A DNA stretch of 24,329 bases. Source: JAQBDA01 sp964525785. Lineage in GTDB: Bacteria; Chloroflexota; Anaerolineae; Anaerolineales; UBA4823. The notes beneath the pieces are model-generated. The model saw nothing but the letters and a program-made list of their open reading frames with translations. It did no database searches and had not been told where the DNA came from. The stretch is taken from NCBI GenBank assembly GCA_964525785.1, contig CAZGIX010000058.1, forward strand, positions 1 through 24,329, in the 5' to 3' direction. Shown piece by piece: positions 1-9,368 of this stretch; the first letter of the stretch is position 1; each line of letters opens with the position of its first letter. The translations under genes and the position numbers were made by a program.

Positions 1-3
1 AAC

Positions 4-38
4 AAAAGAGCTGCCCTTTCTCTCTGGGCAGCTCTTTT
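4..38 (-). terminator. Rho-independent terminator of the mevalonate gene run
   Basis: A perfect 13-bp stem (4-16 pairs with 26-38) has a 9-nt pyrimidine loop. The stem is G/C-rich near the loop and A/T-rich at its base, so both strands end in a short T run. It lies about 30 nt beyond the stop of the DUF35 gene and is read last by the leftward gene run. The symmetric A/T flanks mean it may also stop transcription arriving from the left of the window. Confidence 0.85.
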
Positions 39-69
39 AGAGCATAGATCAAATCACAAATTTGTTGTT

Positions 70-489
70 TTAGTCTCCAGCGACAGGTTGGCTCTGAAGC
101 CGGGGTCTAAATTTATATCCATACACAATCAAACCGCGCTCGTCGCCATCGGAGCGCAGCTTGCGGGTGACCATCTCGACCGGGGTGCCGATCTCCACCT
201 TCTGATCATCCAGGTCTGTGAGCTGGGCGGTCACCAGCGGACCCTCTTCCAGCTTGACCAGCGCTACCGTGTAGGGAGCGAACTCTTCGAAACCAGCCGG
301 TGGGTCGTACACGGTGGTGAAAGAATACACTTCGCCGCGCCCGCTGAAGCTGTACAGGTTCTTGGCCTCCTGCCCGCATTCCGGGCAAATGTCACGCGGT
401 GGGAAGAGCTTGGCCTCGCAGTGCGGGCATACCTCCCCGACTAAACTGTAGCGCTGTTTGCGCAAACGCCAATGGCGTGGAATCTCCAT
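70..489 (-). CDS. DUF35 zinc-ribbon / OB-fold protein (acyl-CoA binding partner of thiolase/HMG-CoA synthase)
   Basis: This 139-residue protein has an N-terminal rubredoxin-like zinc ribbon with two CxxC pairs (C21/C24 and C35/C38). An OB-fold half follows, from about residue 48 to 130 (region around VYSFTTVYDPPAGFEEFAPY). The two parts match the DUF35 N-terminal and DUF35 OB-fold families. In archaea such a protein bridges acetoacetyl-CoA thiolase and HMG-CoA synthase and contributes to a shared CoA-binding site. Its place as the last gene after HMG-CoA synthase and a thiolase-like gene suggests the same role here, which is inference. An AGGAG box precedes the ATG by about 8 nt. A 143-nt gap separates it from the thiolase-like gene, so it could have its own promoter. 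Family call is firm; partnership is probable. Confidence 0.9.
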   Translation of the reverse strand: MEIPRHWRLRKQRYSLVGEVCPHCEAKLFPPRDICPECGQEAKNLYSFSGRGEVYSFTTVYDPPAGFEEFAPYTVALVKLEEGPLVTAQLTDLDDQKVEIGTPVEMVTRKLRSDGDERGLIVYGYKFRPRLQSQPVAGD

Positions 490-632
490 TAAATGTTCTC
501 CTGTACCGATGTTATCGTGTTATGTGAACACCATTCTATCGATTTTGTACTATCAAGAACTATCAGGTTAGGAAAATTGCTAGAGGCTATCTCAAAAATG
601 GGTATTAGGGGGACATACTTGACATCTAGCGA

Positions 633-1799
633 TTATCGCGGATCCAGACGTTCCAGGACGTGTGTGACGGAAGATGAAGCTGGACCGCCCAGGCACTGTA
701 CCAGGGCACGGCGGGCGCCGGGAATCTGGTTCGCTCCTGCCTGGCCGCGCAGCTGCAAGACCGCCTCCACCGCCTGGTAAACACCGGTAGCGCCGCCGGC
801 GTTGCCGCGCGCCTTGAGGCCTCCCAGGGTGAGGATGGGCAGCGCGCCGGTCAGGCTCAGTTTACCGTTCTGCACCAGCTGCCAGCCCGTACCAGGGGAG
901 GCAAATCCGGCGGCTTCCAGCGAGAGGGCTGCGTAAATCGAGTAGGCGTCGTACAGCTCGAACAGATCAATCTGGGCAGGTGTAATACCTGCCTGGCGAC
1001 AGGCGCGCTCCACGGAAAGGCGGGCAGCCTCGAAAATCAGCGGGTTGGGCCGGTCGTGCAGCGCCAATGTATCCGTCACCAGGCTGGAGCCCGATACACG
1101 CACTAGCGGATTGGTGATGCTGGCGGGCAGCAGCTCGGGGCGCGCCAGAAGGACCGCGGCCGCGCCATCGGCATTGGGAGCCACATCGAACATGTTAAGC
1201 GGGTCGCTGACGATGGCAGCGCGCTGGTAAGCCTCAGGGCTGATAGCCTTGCGGAACATGGCTCGGGGATTGTTTACTCCATTGGCGTGGGCAATCATGG
1301 GAAAACCAGCCATGGCCTCTCTCGGTACGGCATACTCGCGTAAATACCTTGCCATGAGCATAGCTGCCTGGGCTGTAGGCGTTAAGCCTTGAACGGCTTC
1401 ATAGTCGCTGTCGCTGGAAGAGGCCAGAGCCGCCTCCACGGGACTGCCCACCTGGTCGGTGAGCTTCTCCACACCGACTACCAGCGCCACATCAGACTGC
1501 CCGGAGGCGACTGCCAGGTAACCAGCGCGCAGGGCTGCCCCACCTGAGGCGCCTGCCGATTCAACCGTGTAGGCCTCGATGCCAACCAGCCCGCTGAAAT
1601 CGGCAATCAATGCCCCCAGATGAGCCTGGCGCGAGAGCTGCGGCGCCAGCATATTGCCCACGAACAGCGATTGGGGCTGCAAGCCGCCCGCGTCCACCTG
1701 CGCGGCCTCGATAGCGATCAACGCCAGCTCACGTAGGGAGATGTGCCAATGCTCTCCCACGTCCGTCTGGCCGATGCCTGCAATTACTACATCTGTCAT
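633..1799 (-). CDS. Thiolase-like protein (SCP-x/archaeal acetoacetyl-CoA thiolase family) lacking the catalytic residues
   Basis: The 388 residues cover the whole thiolase fold and resemble archaeal acetyl-CoA acetyltransferases encoded beside HMG-CoA synthase (N-terminal MTDVVIAGIGQT, later DPLNMFDVAPNADGAAAV and LTLGGLKARG). Family members condense two acetyl-CoA to acetoacetyl-CoA. Here the nucleophilic cysteine position of the usual ACASGG motif reads AGASGG (Gly83, codon GGC). The usual VHDCF motif reads LYDAY (residues 282-286). The usual GHPLGATG motif reads GNAGGATG (Asn333). A cysteine does remain in QCLGG (Cys369), where classical thiolases carry their second cysteine. The frame is intact and free of stops, so this looks like a retained non-catalytic paralogue, not a decaying gene. 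It lies 36 nt after HMG-CoA synthase. Alternatives are a scaffold for the HMGS/DUF35 complex or a thiolase with altered chemistry. Confidence 0.85.
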   Translation of the reverse strand: MTDVVIAGIGQTDVGEHWHISLRELALIAIEAAQVDAGGLQPQSLFVGNMLAPQLSRQAHLGALIADFSGLVGIEAYTVESAGASGGAALRAGYLAVASGQSDVALVVGVEKLTDQVGSPVEAALASSSDSDYEAVQGLTPTAQAAMLMARYLREYAVPREAMAGFPMIAHANGVNNPRAMFRKAISPEAYQRAAIVSDPLNMFDVAPNADGAAAVLLARPELLPASITNPLVRVSGSSLVTDTLALHDRPNPLIFEAARLSVERACRQAGITPAQIDLFELYDAYSIYAALSLEAAGFASPGTGWQLVQNGKLSLTGALPILTLGGLKARGNAGGATGVYQAVEAVLQLRGQAGANQIPGARRALVQCLGGPASSSVTHVLERLDPR

Positions 1800-1835
1800 A
1801 ATGCCTCTAAACGTGCCTCTCCCCTCTCCCGGGGC

Positions 1836-2912
1836 TTATTTCATCACCAGCTTGCCGCGGTAGCGAGTATAGGTGGCGTAATCGATCTCGGTGCGCCGGG
1901 CGATGTAATCTTGGGTAAGGGGTGCCAATGCGCGGCGCTCGCCAATCTTGCCGGTGACCTGAATAGAAAAAGCATCCGAGCCAGCACCCGAGCCGAAAGA
2001 CACCATCAAGATGCGGTCGCCTGGCTCAGCGATATCCAGGATGGCGGTCAGCCCGATAATAGCTGCCCCGGCGTACGTGTTGCCAATAACTGGTACAAGC
2101 AGCCCGGCAGTGACTTGCTCCTTACGAAAGCCCAATTGGGCCGCCACCCGTTCGGGGAACTTGGTGTTGGGCTGGTGAAATACGGCAAACCGGTAATCGG
2201 AGGGCGTGGTGTGGGCGGCATCCATCAGCCCCCTGGCAGCCTCCATAATATGCTTGAAGTAAGCCGGCTCGCCGGTGAAGCGCTGCCCGTGCTCCGGGTA
2301 TTTCTGGTAAGCACGCCGCCAGAAGTCGGGTGTATCGGTAACGAACGAGTAGGCGCTTTCGATCACCGCCAGGGAATCCTCTGCTGGTCCCAACAGGAAC
2401 GCTGCCCCGCCCGCCCCAGCGGTGTACTCCAGGGCGTCGCCTGGGCGACCCTGGGCGGTATCCATGCCGATCGCCATGGCATAATCCGCCATCTTGGAGC
2501 CGACAAAGCCGATCGCTGCCACCATTGCTTCGGTGCCGGCTTTACAGGCAAACTGCCAGTCTGCAGCCTGCACGTTGGGCACCGCCCCCAGTGCCTCCGC
2601 AACGATCGTAGAGGTCGGCTTGACCGCGTAGGGGTGCGACTCCGAGCCTACCCACACGGCGCGGATCTGGCTGGGAGCGACCCCGGCACGAGCCAGGGCG
2701 TTGCGAGCAGCCTCGATCGACATAGTTGCCACGTCCTCATCCAGGCCAGGGACGGCTTTCTCCTTGATCGGCAGCCCGCCTTGACCATCGGTCCAGATGC
2801 GCGCTACTTCACTTGCAGGAAGCCGATAGCGCGGCACGTAAGCGCCGTAACCAGCAATGCCAACCGATCGGGAAGGCATCAACAAGATATTCTCAGGATC
2901 AGATTCGCTCAT
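1836..2912 (-). CDS. mvaS: Hydroxymethylglutaryl-CoA synthase, archaeal type
   Basis: This 358-residue protein condenses acetyl-CoA with acetoacetyl-CoA to HMG-CoA, the committed step into the mevalonate pathway. It has the archaeal-type N-terminus VGIAGYGAYVPRYRLP. The expected catalytic residues are visible: Glu91 in the GSES segment, the acylated Cys123 in FACKAGTEA, and His246 in VFHQPN. A GNTY segment (277-280) and a late SFGSGAGSDAF glycine-rich segment (305-315) are also present. Length fits the archaeal family of about 350 residues. The chosen ATG has only a weak ribosome site; Met12 is possible because homology starts around residue 16. Upstream lies HMG-CoA reductase (53 nt gap), and downstream the thiolase-like and DUF35 genes, so channelling within one complex is likely (inference). 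Confidence 0.93.
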   Translation of the reverse strand: MSESDPENILLMPSRSVGIAGYGAYVPRYRLPASEVARIWTDGQGGLPIKEKAVPGLDEDVATMSIEAARNALARAGVAPSQIRAVWVGSESHPYAVKPTSTIVAEALGAVPNVQAADWQFACKAGTEAMVAAIGFVGSKMADYAMAIGMDTAQGRPGDALEYTAGAGGAAFLLGPAEDSLAVIESAYSFVTDTPDFWRRAYQKYPEHGQRFTGEPAYFKHIMEAARGLMDAAHTTPSDYRFAVFHQPNTKFPERVAAQLGFRKEQVTAGLLVPVIGNTYAGAAIIGLTAILDIAEPGDRILMVSFGSGAGSDAFSIQVTGKIGERRALAPLTQDYIARRTEIDYATYTRYRGKLVMK

Positions 2913-2965
2913 ATCAATTCCACTTTACTCCATCCGTACCAATGCTATCACAGAGTCACAGGAAA

Positions 2966-4264
<1,299 letters not shown>

Positions 4265-4487
4265 CGATGAGGCAATCTCCGATCGATATATCTATACCAG
4301 GGGATCAAACCAATCGTTTATACCCATACCCGCCTCGCAAAAACTATCAACTTAACACTAGTATTGGTAATTTTCTTAAACTACCCAAAGTTTCCCTGAG
4401 CATGGGGAAAACCCTAGCAGGGTAGCTTCAACAGCTTACCAATACTGTCCTATTGGGGTAAAATTGGACTGCGGTGAGAATTAATCC
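4265..4487. promoter_or_regulatory. Divergent control region between mvaA and the sensor kinase, with nested inverted repeats
   Basis: This AT-rich 223-nt gap serves two outward-facing units. An 11-bp perfect inverted repeat (AGTATTGGTAA, 4360-4370; TTACCAATACT, 4436-4446) encloses CTACCC/GGGTAG (4381-4386/4420-4425) and TTTCCC/GGGAAA (4391-4396/4405-4410). An alternative ACCCT/AGGGT hairpin (4411-4415/4419-4423) would compete with the CTACCC stem. A third TATTGG copy lies at 4451-4456. This could be a set of regulator dyads or a structured leader RNA. I do not recognise a known riboswitch in it. Confidence 0.6.
4436..4464 (+). promoter_or_regulatory. Candidate promoter of the sensor-kinase operon
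   Basis: TTACCA (4436-4441) and TAAAAT (4459-4464) are separated by 17 nt and would start transcription about 17 nt before the kinase ATG. The -35 box lies within the right arm of the 11-bp inverted repeat, so a protein bound to that repeat would block this promoter. Match to the sigma-70 consensus is moderate. Confidence 0.5.
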
Positions 4488-6164
4488 ATGGCTTTGCTGA
4501 CACGTGAACAACTGGAAGAACGGCTGGTTGCACTTCATCGCGCCAGCCTGGAGTTGGTGCGCGATCTTTCGCTGGAGACATTGCTGGAGAGGATCGTCCA
4601 ACTGGCGCGCGAACAGGCTGAAGCGGAATATGCCGCGCTGGGGGTGGTTGACGATGAAGGCACCCTGGTCAAATTTATCCCGGTCGGTATGACGCCGGAG
4701 GAGATCCGCCGCACCGGCAAGCCGCCGATAGGCAAGGGTGTGATCGGACAACCCGGACGAGAGCGGCGGACCATACGCGTGGCAGATTTGAGCCGCTACC
4801 CGAAGTCGGCAGGCTTCCCACACGGGCACCCGGTCATGGACTCGTTCCTGGGAGTGCCCATCATGCTCGGCGACAGGCTGCTGGGACAGATCTATCTCGC
4901 CAACAAGACCGGCGGCCATGAGTTCACCGAGGATGACGAACGTGTCATCGAAACACTGGCAGCCTATGCAGCCGTAGCCATCAACAATGCCCGCATGTAC
5001 CAGGAAGTGCTGCTGCGTGATGATGCCCTCAGCCAGCGCAATAAAGATCTGGGGCTGATCAATGACATCGCTACCGCTTTGGCGTCTTCCCTGGATGTCG
5101 ATAAAATCCTGGAACAAACCCTGAAACGAGTGATGGATTACCTGGATGTGCAGGCCGGCGAGATCTTCCTGCGCGACGACGGCGACAAACAGCTGCGCCT
5201 GGCGCTCACGCGCGGCGAGTTCAGCGAATCTTTCCTGACCCGCGATCGCTTTAAAATCGGAGAAGGCTTCATAGGCATCGTTGCTGAGTGCGGCAAGCCG
5301 CTGGTCAGCGCCGACCTGGCCAAAGACCTGCGCTTCCTGCGCCCTGCGGTAGTGGAAGCCGGCTTTCGAAGTATGGCTTGCATCCCGTTGTTGGCTGGCG
5401 GGGATGTGATCGGCGTGATGAGCGTGGCTTCGCGCATGGAACGCATTTTCGACGAGCGCGAAATCAACCTGCTTACCTCTATCGGCGCCTGGGCAGGTAT
5501 CGCCATCGAAAACGCTCACCTGCACCGCCAGGCCGGTCGATTGGCGGTCATGGAGGAGCGCGAGCGGATCGGTATGGACCTGCACGATGGTATCATCCAA
5601 TCCATTTATGCTGTGGGTCTGGCGCTCGAATATGCCCGCCTGGCGCTGGATGAGGACCCCAAGCAGTCGGTCCAGAAGATCGAGCAGGCCATCGACGGCT
5701 TGAATAAGACCATTCGCGACATACGCAGCTATATCCTGGATCTGCGCCCGCGCCAGTTTATCGGTGACAATCTCAAAGACAGCCTGCAGCGGCTGGTGGA
5801 TGAGTATCGCACCAATACCCTGGCGGATGCGTCCCTGGTGGCGCAGGATGAGGAACCAACCGGGATACCCAACTCGCACGCGGCGGCTTTATTCCATATC
5901 TGCCAGGAAGCATTGGCTAACGCCGCCAAACACTCACTGGCCCGGCGGGTCAAAGTCCATCTGTGGACCACCCGAGAACGGGTGCTGTTGGAGGTGGCGG
6001 ATAACGGGCGCGGCTTCGACCTGCGCAAGATGAGCGTGACCCTCGGGCATGGCCTATCCAACATGCACATCCGGGCTCGCAAAGTGGGGGGAGATGTAGA
6101 GATCACCTCGGCACCCGAGGAAGGCACCACCGTACTAGCCTGGGTACCACGCCGGGCGCAATGA
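4488..6164 (+). CDS. GAF-GAF sensor histidine kinase of the NarL/DevS (HisKA_3) class
   Basis: This 558-residue soluble kinase has no membrane segment. Order: a short helix, GAF-1 (about 27-170), GAF-2 (about 186-345), a HisKA_3 dimerisation domain with phospho-acceptor His366 in the DLHDG motif, then HATPase_c with N-box Asn478 and G-box DNGRG (505-509). Its target would be a NarL/LuxR-type response regulator, but none is adjacent, so it is an orphan here. GAF-1 has SAGFPHGHPVMDSFLGVPI, which lines up with the heme-ligand region of mycobacterial DevS/DosS; His114 falls at the position of the DevS proximal heme histidine (His149). A gas or redox sensing role is therefore plausible but unproven. 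The stop overlaps the next start (ATGA), so the methyltransferase is probably co-translated. Confidence 0.92.
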   Translation: MALLTREQLEERLVALHRASLELVRDLSLETLLERIVQLAREQAEAEYAALGVVDDEGTLVKFIPVGMTPEEIRRTGKPPIGKGVIGQPGRERRTIRVADLSRYPKSAGFPHGHPVMDSFLGVPIMLGDRLLGQIYLANKTGGHEFTEDDERVIETLAAYAAVAINNARMYQEVLLRDDALSQRNKDLGLINDIATALASSLDVDKILEQTLKRVMDYLDVQAGEIFLRDDGDKQLRLALTRGEFSESFLTRDRFKIGEGFIGIVAECGKPLVSADLAKDLRFLRPAVVEAGFRSMACIPLLAGGDVIGVMSVASRMERIFDEREINLLTSIGAWAGIAIENAHLHRQAGRLAVMEERERIGMDLHDGIIQSIYAVGLALEYARLALDEDPKQSVQKIEQAIDGLNKTIRDIRSYILDLRPRQFIGDNLKDSLQRLVDEYRTNTLADASLVAQDEEPTGIPNSHAAALFHICQEALANAAKHSLARRVKVHLWTTRERVLLEVADNGRGFDLRKMSVTLGHGLSNMHIRARKVGGDVEITSAPEEGTTVLAWVPRRAQ

Positions 6165-6964
6165 GCCTGATCACCAGCCCCAGCAACCCTAAAATCAAAC
6201 AGGCCCGTCTGCTCCGGCAGCGTAAATACCGCCTGGAGAGTGGATTGGCCCTGGTTGAGGGCATTCATCATACCGGCGAGGCCATCGCAGCCGCGCCGCA
6301 GGGCTGCACCATCGAGGCGATCCTGTATGCTCCGGACCTGCTGAAAAGCGAGTACGCCGCCAGCCTGATCGAGGAGCAATCCCGGCAGGAGGTGGCATGC
6401 TATGCCGTGACCCCCGAAGTCTTTGCCTCCATTGCTGAAAAGGACAATCCGCAGGGCATCCTGGCGGTGGTGTGCCCGCGGCGAGCTTCACTGTCGGAGC
6501 TGAAGCCGCAGAACTTTCCCTGGGGGGTGGCGCTGGTCGCTCCGCAGGACCCCGGCAATATCGGCACAATTTTACGCAGCATCGACGCGGTAGGCGCCAG
6601 CGGACTGCTACTGTTGGATAGCAGCGCCGACCCCTACCATCCGAGCGCAGTGCGAGCCAGCATGGGGACGGTATTCTGGCACCCGGTAGTGCAGACGTCT
6701 TTTAACGATTTCTCTCAATGGGCTGCGGGCAACCGATACACGGTTTACGGCACTTCCGCTCACGCACAGACTGACTACCGCGAGATTGAGCGCTACCACA
6801 GGCCAGCGGTGCTCCTGTTGGGCAGCGAACGGGATGGTCTTTCCGCAGACCAGGTCGCCAGCTGTGACATCCTGCTGAGGCTGCCTATGCGCGGGCGGAC
6901 CTCTTCATTGAACCTTGCTATCGCAGCAGGAGTAATGCTGTACGAGATGCTCAAATCTGAGTGA
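6161..6964 (+). CDS. TrmH/SpoU-family RNA 2'-O-ribose methyltransferase
   Basis: The 267-residue protein uses S-adenosylmethionine to methylate a ribose 2'-OH, probably in 23S rRNA (RlmB/TsnR-like). The N-terminal substrate-binding part (about 1-105; SPSNPKIKQARLLRQRKYR then VEGIHH) matches the SpoU_sub_bind type. The C-terminal SPOUT trefoil-knot domain shows all three motifs: DPGNIGTILRSIDAVG (about 130-145), LLLGSERDGLS (about 218-228) and LRLPMRGRTSSLNLAIAAG (about 239-257). It overlaps the kinase gene by 4 nt. Which nucleotide is modified cannot be read from the sequence. Confidence 0.93.
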   Translation: MSLITSPSNPKIKQARLLRQRKYRLESGLALVEGIHHTGEAIAAAPQGCTIEAILYAPDLLKSEYAASLIEEQSRQEVACYAVTPEVFASIAEKDNPQGILAVVCPRRASLSELKPQNFPWGVALVAPQDPGNIGTILRSIDAVGASGLLLLDSSADPYHPSAVRASMGTVFWHPVVQTSFNDFSQWAAGNRYTVYGTSAHAQTDYREIERYHRPAVLLLGSERDGLSADQVASCDILLRLPMRGRTSSLNLAIAAGVMLYEMLKSE

Positions 6965-6998
6965 GCCATTCGGAACTGCATGTCAGGAGGAAACCAAC

Positions 6999-9092
6999 AT
7001 GCGCGAATTCTTCTACCCCGGCAGCATCGCCGTGATCGGCGTATCGGCAAAGCCCACCAACCTGGGCAAGAACATCGTCGGCAACCTGGTTGAGTACGGC
7101 TTCGACGGGATCGTCTATGCGGTGGGCACGAGCGGCGGGGCGATCGAGACGCGGCGCATCTACAGGACGGTGGGAGATATCCCCGACCACATCGACCTGG
7201 CGGTGATCTTTACCCCAGCCCAGACGGTGCCGGGCATCCTGGAGGAGTGCGGTCAAAAGGGCATCCGGCGGGTGATCATCGAGACAGCCGGTTTCCGCGA
7301 ATTTACCCAGGAAGGACACCGCCTGGAAGAGGAGATCGCCCGCATCGCCAGGCAGTACGGCATTCGCTTCGTTGGCCCCAACTGCATCGGGGCAATCAAC
7401 ATGGAAAACGGGATGTGCCTGCCCTTCCCGCGGCTGACCCGCTTCATCAAGAGCGGTGATGTATCGATGATCACGCAGAGCGGTGGGGTGGGAATGAGCG
7501 TGCTGAACCTGATGGCGAACGAAGGGTTAGGCTTGAACAAGTTCGTCTCGGTAGGCAATATGCTGGACCTGGATGCGGAGGACATGCTCGAGTATATGAT
7601 CGGCGACGAGGGGACGAAGCTGATCTTCGTTTACCTCGAGAGCATCCGGGACGGGAGGAAGCTGATGGAGATTGCGCGCAGCTCGCCCAAACCAGTGCTG
7701 ATCTTCAAAGCCAACATCGGCAGGCTGGGACAGAACATTGCCCTATCCCACACCGCCTCGCTGACCAGCGATGACCGGGTGGTGGAGGCCGCTTTTCAGC
7801 AGGCGGGCATCATCCGCACCCGTGACGCCACGACGATCGGCAACAGTCTGAAGATCCTGGGGCTGCCACCAATGAAAGGTAAAAACCTGGGGGTGATCTC
7901 TCGCTCCGGTGGGCACGCGGTGATTGCGGCGGACGCCTGCGAGCTCTCGGGCTTCAACCTGGCGCACTTCCCTGAGACGTTCTTGCGCGAGATCGAGCAG
8001 TACTTCCGGGCATCGGTTATCCGCCTGACCAACCCGCTGGATCTGGGCGATCTATTCGACCTGAACATGTACGCCGAGATCGTCGAGCGCACCCTGCAGC
8101 TGGATGGGGTGGATGGGGTTGTCTTTCTGCACACGGCGCTCTCGGAGGCGGAGAACCTGGCGAGCCGGACCCTGCTGGAGCGCATTATTGGGCTGGTGGA
8201 GCGCTACAACAAGCCGGTGGCTTACTATATCTCGACCGCGGCAAAAGAGGTGACCTTCCTGAAACAGAACTACCACTTCCCGATCTTCACGCAGGTGGTA
8301 GAGACCATCCGGGCGCTGGAGATGAACGAGCAGCACTACGCGGATGTGCAGAAAGCCCGCCGGGAGGAAGCGCTCCCGGAATTCGATGTCGACCGGCAGG
8401 CGGTCCGCCGCTTGATTGAGAACGCCAAGACCGAAGGGCGCGACCTGCTGCTCTCCGAGGCACTGCAGGTGCTGGGGCATTACGGCATCCCGGCTGTGCG
8501 CAGTGCCGTGGCAGCCACGGTCGAGGAGGCGCAGGCGGCCGCGGCGGAGATGGGTTACCCGGTGGTCATCAAGGTCATGGCAAGCCAGATCTCGCACAAA
8601 TCGGATGCGGGTGGGGTGCAGCTCAACCTGCGCGACGGTCAGGCACTGGCATCCGCTTACGCGGAGATGATGGGGCACATTCGCCAGGTATACCCCGAAG
8701 CGGAGCTGGAGGGCGTCCTGGTGCAGCCGATGGTGAGCGGCGGCAGGGAACTGATCCTGGGCGGCAAGCAGGACGCGCAGTTCGGCCCGGTGGCGCTTCT
8801 GGGGCTGGGAGGTATCTTCGTAGAGATCCTGGGCGAGGTGGTGATGCGCGTGGCACCGCTTACACGCAGCCTGGCGGAGGAGATGGTCGAGAGCCTGCGC
8901 GGATCGGCAATTCTGAAAGGGGCCCGCGGGCATAAGCCGTCCGACCTGGAGGCGCTGGTCGAGGCGCTGCTGCGGCTCTCGCAGTTATTGTGCGATTTCC
9001 CTGAGCTGCGCGAGGTGGATATCAACCCGCTGCGCGTGTTCCACGCCGGGGAGGGCTGCTGCGCGCTGGATGCACGCATGATCTTGGGGTAA
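6999..9092 (+). CDS. ADP-forming acyl-CoA synthetase (acetate--CoA ligase family), fused alpha-beta form
   Basis: The 697-residue protein is expected to interconvert acyl-CoA + ADP + Pi with acid + CoA + ATP, conserving thioester energy as in acetogenic fermentation. Domain order: CoA-binding Rossmann domain (about 1-130, FYPGSIAVIGVSAKPTNLG), succinyl-CoA ligase-like domains (about 150-460) containing LSHTASL with the likely phospho-histidine His251, and a C-terminal ATP-grasp domain (about 470-697) with QISHKSDAGGVQLNL and VDINPLRVF. The alpha and beta parts are fused in one chain, as in many bacterial and archaeal members. A strong AGGAGG precedes the ATG. It is 34 nt after the methyltransferase and may share its transcript. 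Acyl preference (acetyl, propionyl or aryl) is undetermined. Confidence 0.93.
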   Translation: MREFFYPGSIAVIGVSAKPTNLGKNIVGNLVEYGFDGIVYAVGTSGGAIETRRIYRTVGDIPDHIDLAVIFTPAQTVPGILEECGQKGIRRVIIETAGFREFTQEGHRLEEEIARIARQYGIRFVGPNCIGAINMENGMCLPFPRLTRFIKSGDVSMITQSGGVGMSVLNLMANEGLGLNKFVSVGNMLDLDAEDMLEYMIGDEGTKLIFVYLESIRDGRKLMEIARSSPKPVLIFKANIGRLGQNIALSHTASLTSDDRVVEAAFQQAGIIRTRDATTIGNSLKILGLPPMKGKNLGVISRSGGHAVIAADACELSGFNLAHFPETFLREIEQYFRASVIRLTNPLDLGDLFDLNMYAEIVERTLQLDGVDGVVFLHTALSEAENLASRTLLERIIGLVERYNKPVAYYISTAAKEVTFLKQNYHFPIFTQVVETIRALEMNEQHYADVQKARREEALPEFDVDRQAVRRLIENAKTEGRDLLLSEALQVLGHYGIPAVRSAVAATVEEAQAAAAEMGYPVVIKVMASQISHKSDAGGVQLNLRDGQALASAYAEMMGHIRQVYPEAELEGVLVQPMVSGGRELILGGKQDAQFGPVALLGLGGIFVEILGEVVMRVAPLTRSLAEEMVESLRGSAILKGARGHKPSDLEALVEALLRLSQLLCDFPELREVDINPLRVFHAGEGCCALDARMILG

Positions 9093-9095
9093 AGC

Positions 9096-9368
9096 TTGCG
9101 CATTTTGAGGCACCTGGCGAACATCCTCGCCACCGGCTACATTCTCATGTTCTATTCTGAGCTGATGTTCTGGGCGCGCCTCCGTCCCGGAGATTCGCTG
9201 CCGAACTGGGTCTATACCTGGCTGGCATATTCCCTGCTCGGATTTGTGATGCTTATTCTCGTGGTGCGCTTCCATATACGCTCGATTTGGGCGGTCTTCC
9301 TGGCAGGGTCTTATTCTCATGCCAAAGCGAGAGATTCTTCGCCTCCGCTACGCTTCGGCTCAGAATGA
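9096..9368 (+). pseudogene. Small membrane protein gene, 3' end replaced by a REP-like repeat
   Basis: A TTG-started frame of 90 codons begins 3 nt after the acyl-CoA synthetase stop. Residues 1 to about 71 form two hydrophobic helices (around ILATGYILMFYSELMFW and WLAYSLLGFVMLILVV) ending in RSIWAVFLAG, and look like a real membrane protein. From about residue 72 the frame runs into GSYSHAKARDSSPPLRFGSE, which is translation of repeat DNA at 9331-9369 and not natural protein. The likely reading is a gene whose 3' part was lost when repeat and foreign DNA entered. It may still be expressed as a short peptide. I do not recognise a named family. Confidence 0.6.

Noticed and set aside
4360..4446. 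Known riboswitch (c-di-GMP, preQ1, TPP, cobalamin) in the divergent region
   Set aside because: None of the conserved core sequences of these classes could be matched by eye, so only an unclassified structure is reported.
4428..5879. Long minus-strand open frame opposite the sensor kinase
   Set aside because: It is rich in Gln, His and Asp with no family motifs, while the plus strand encodes a complete kinase.
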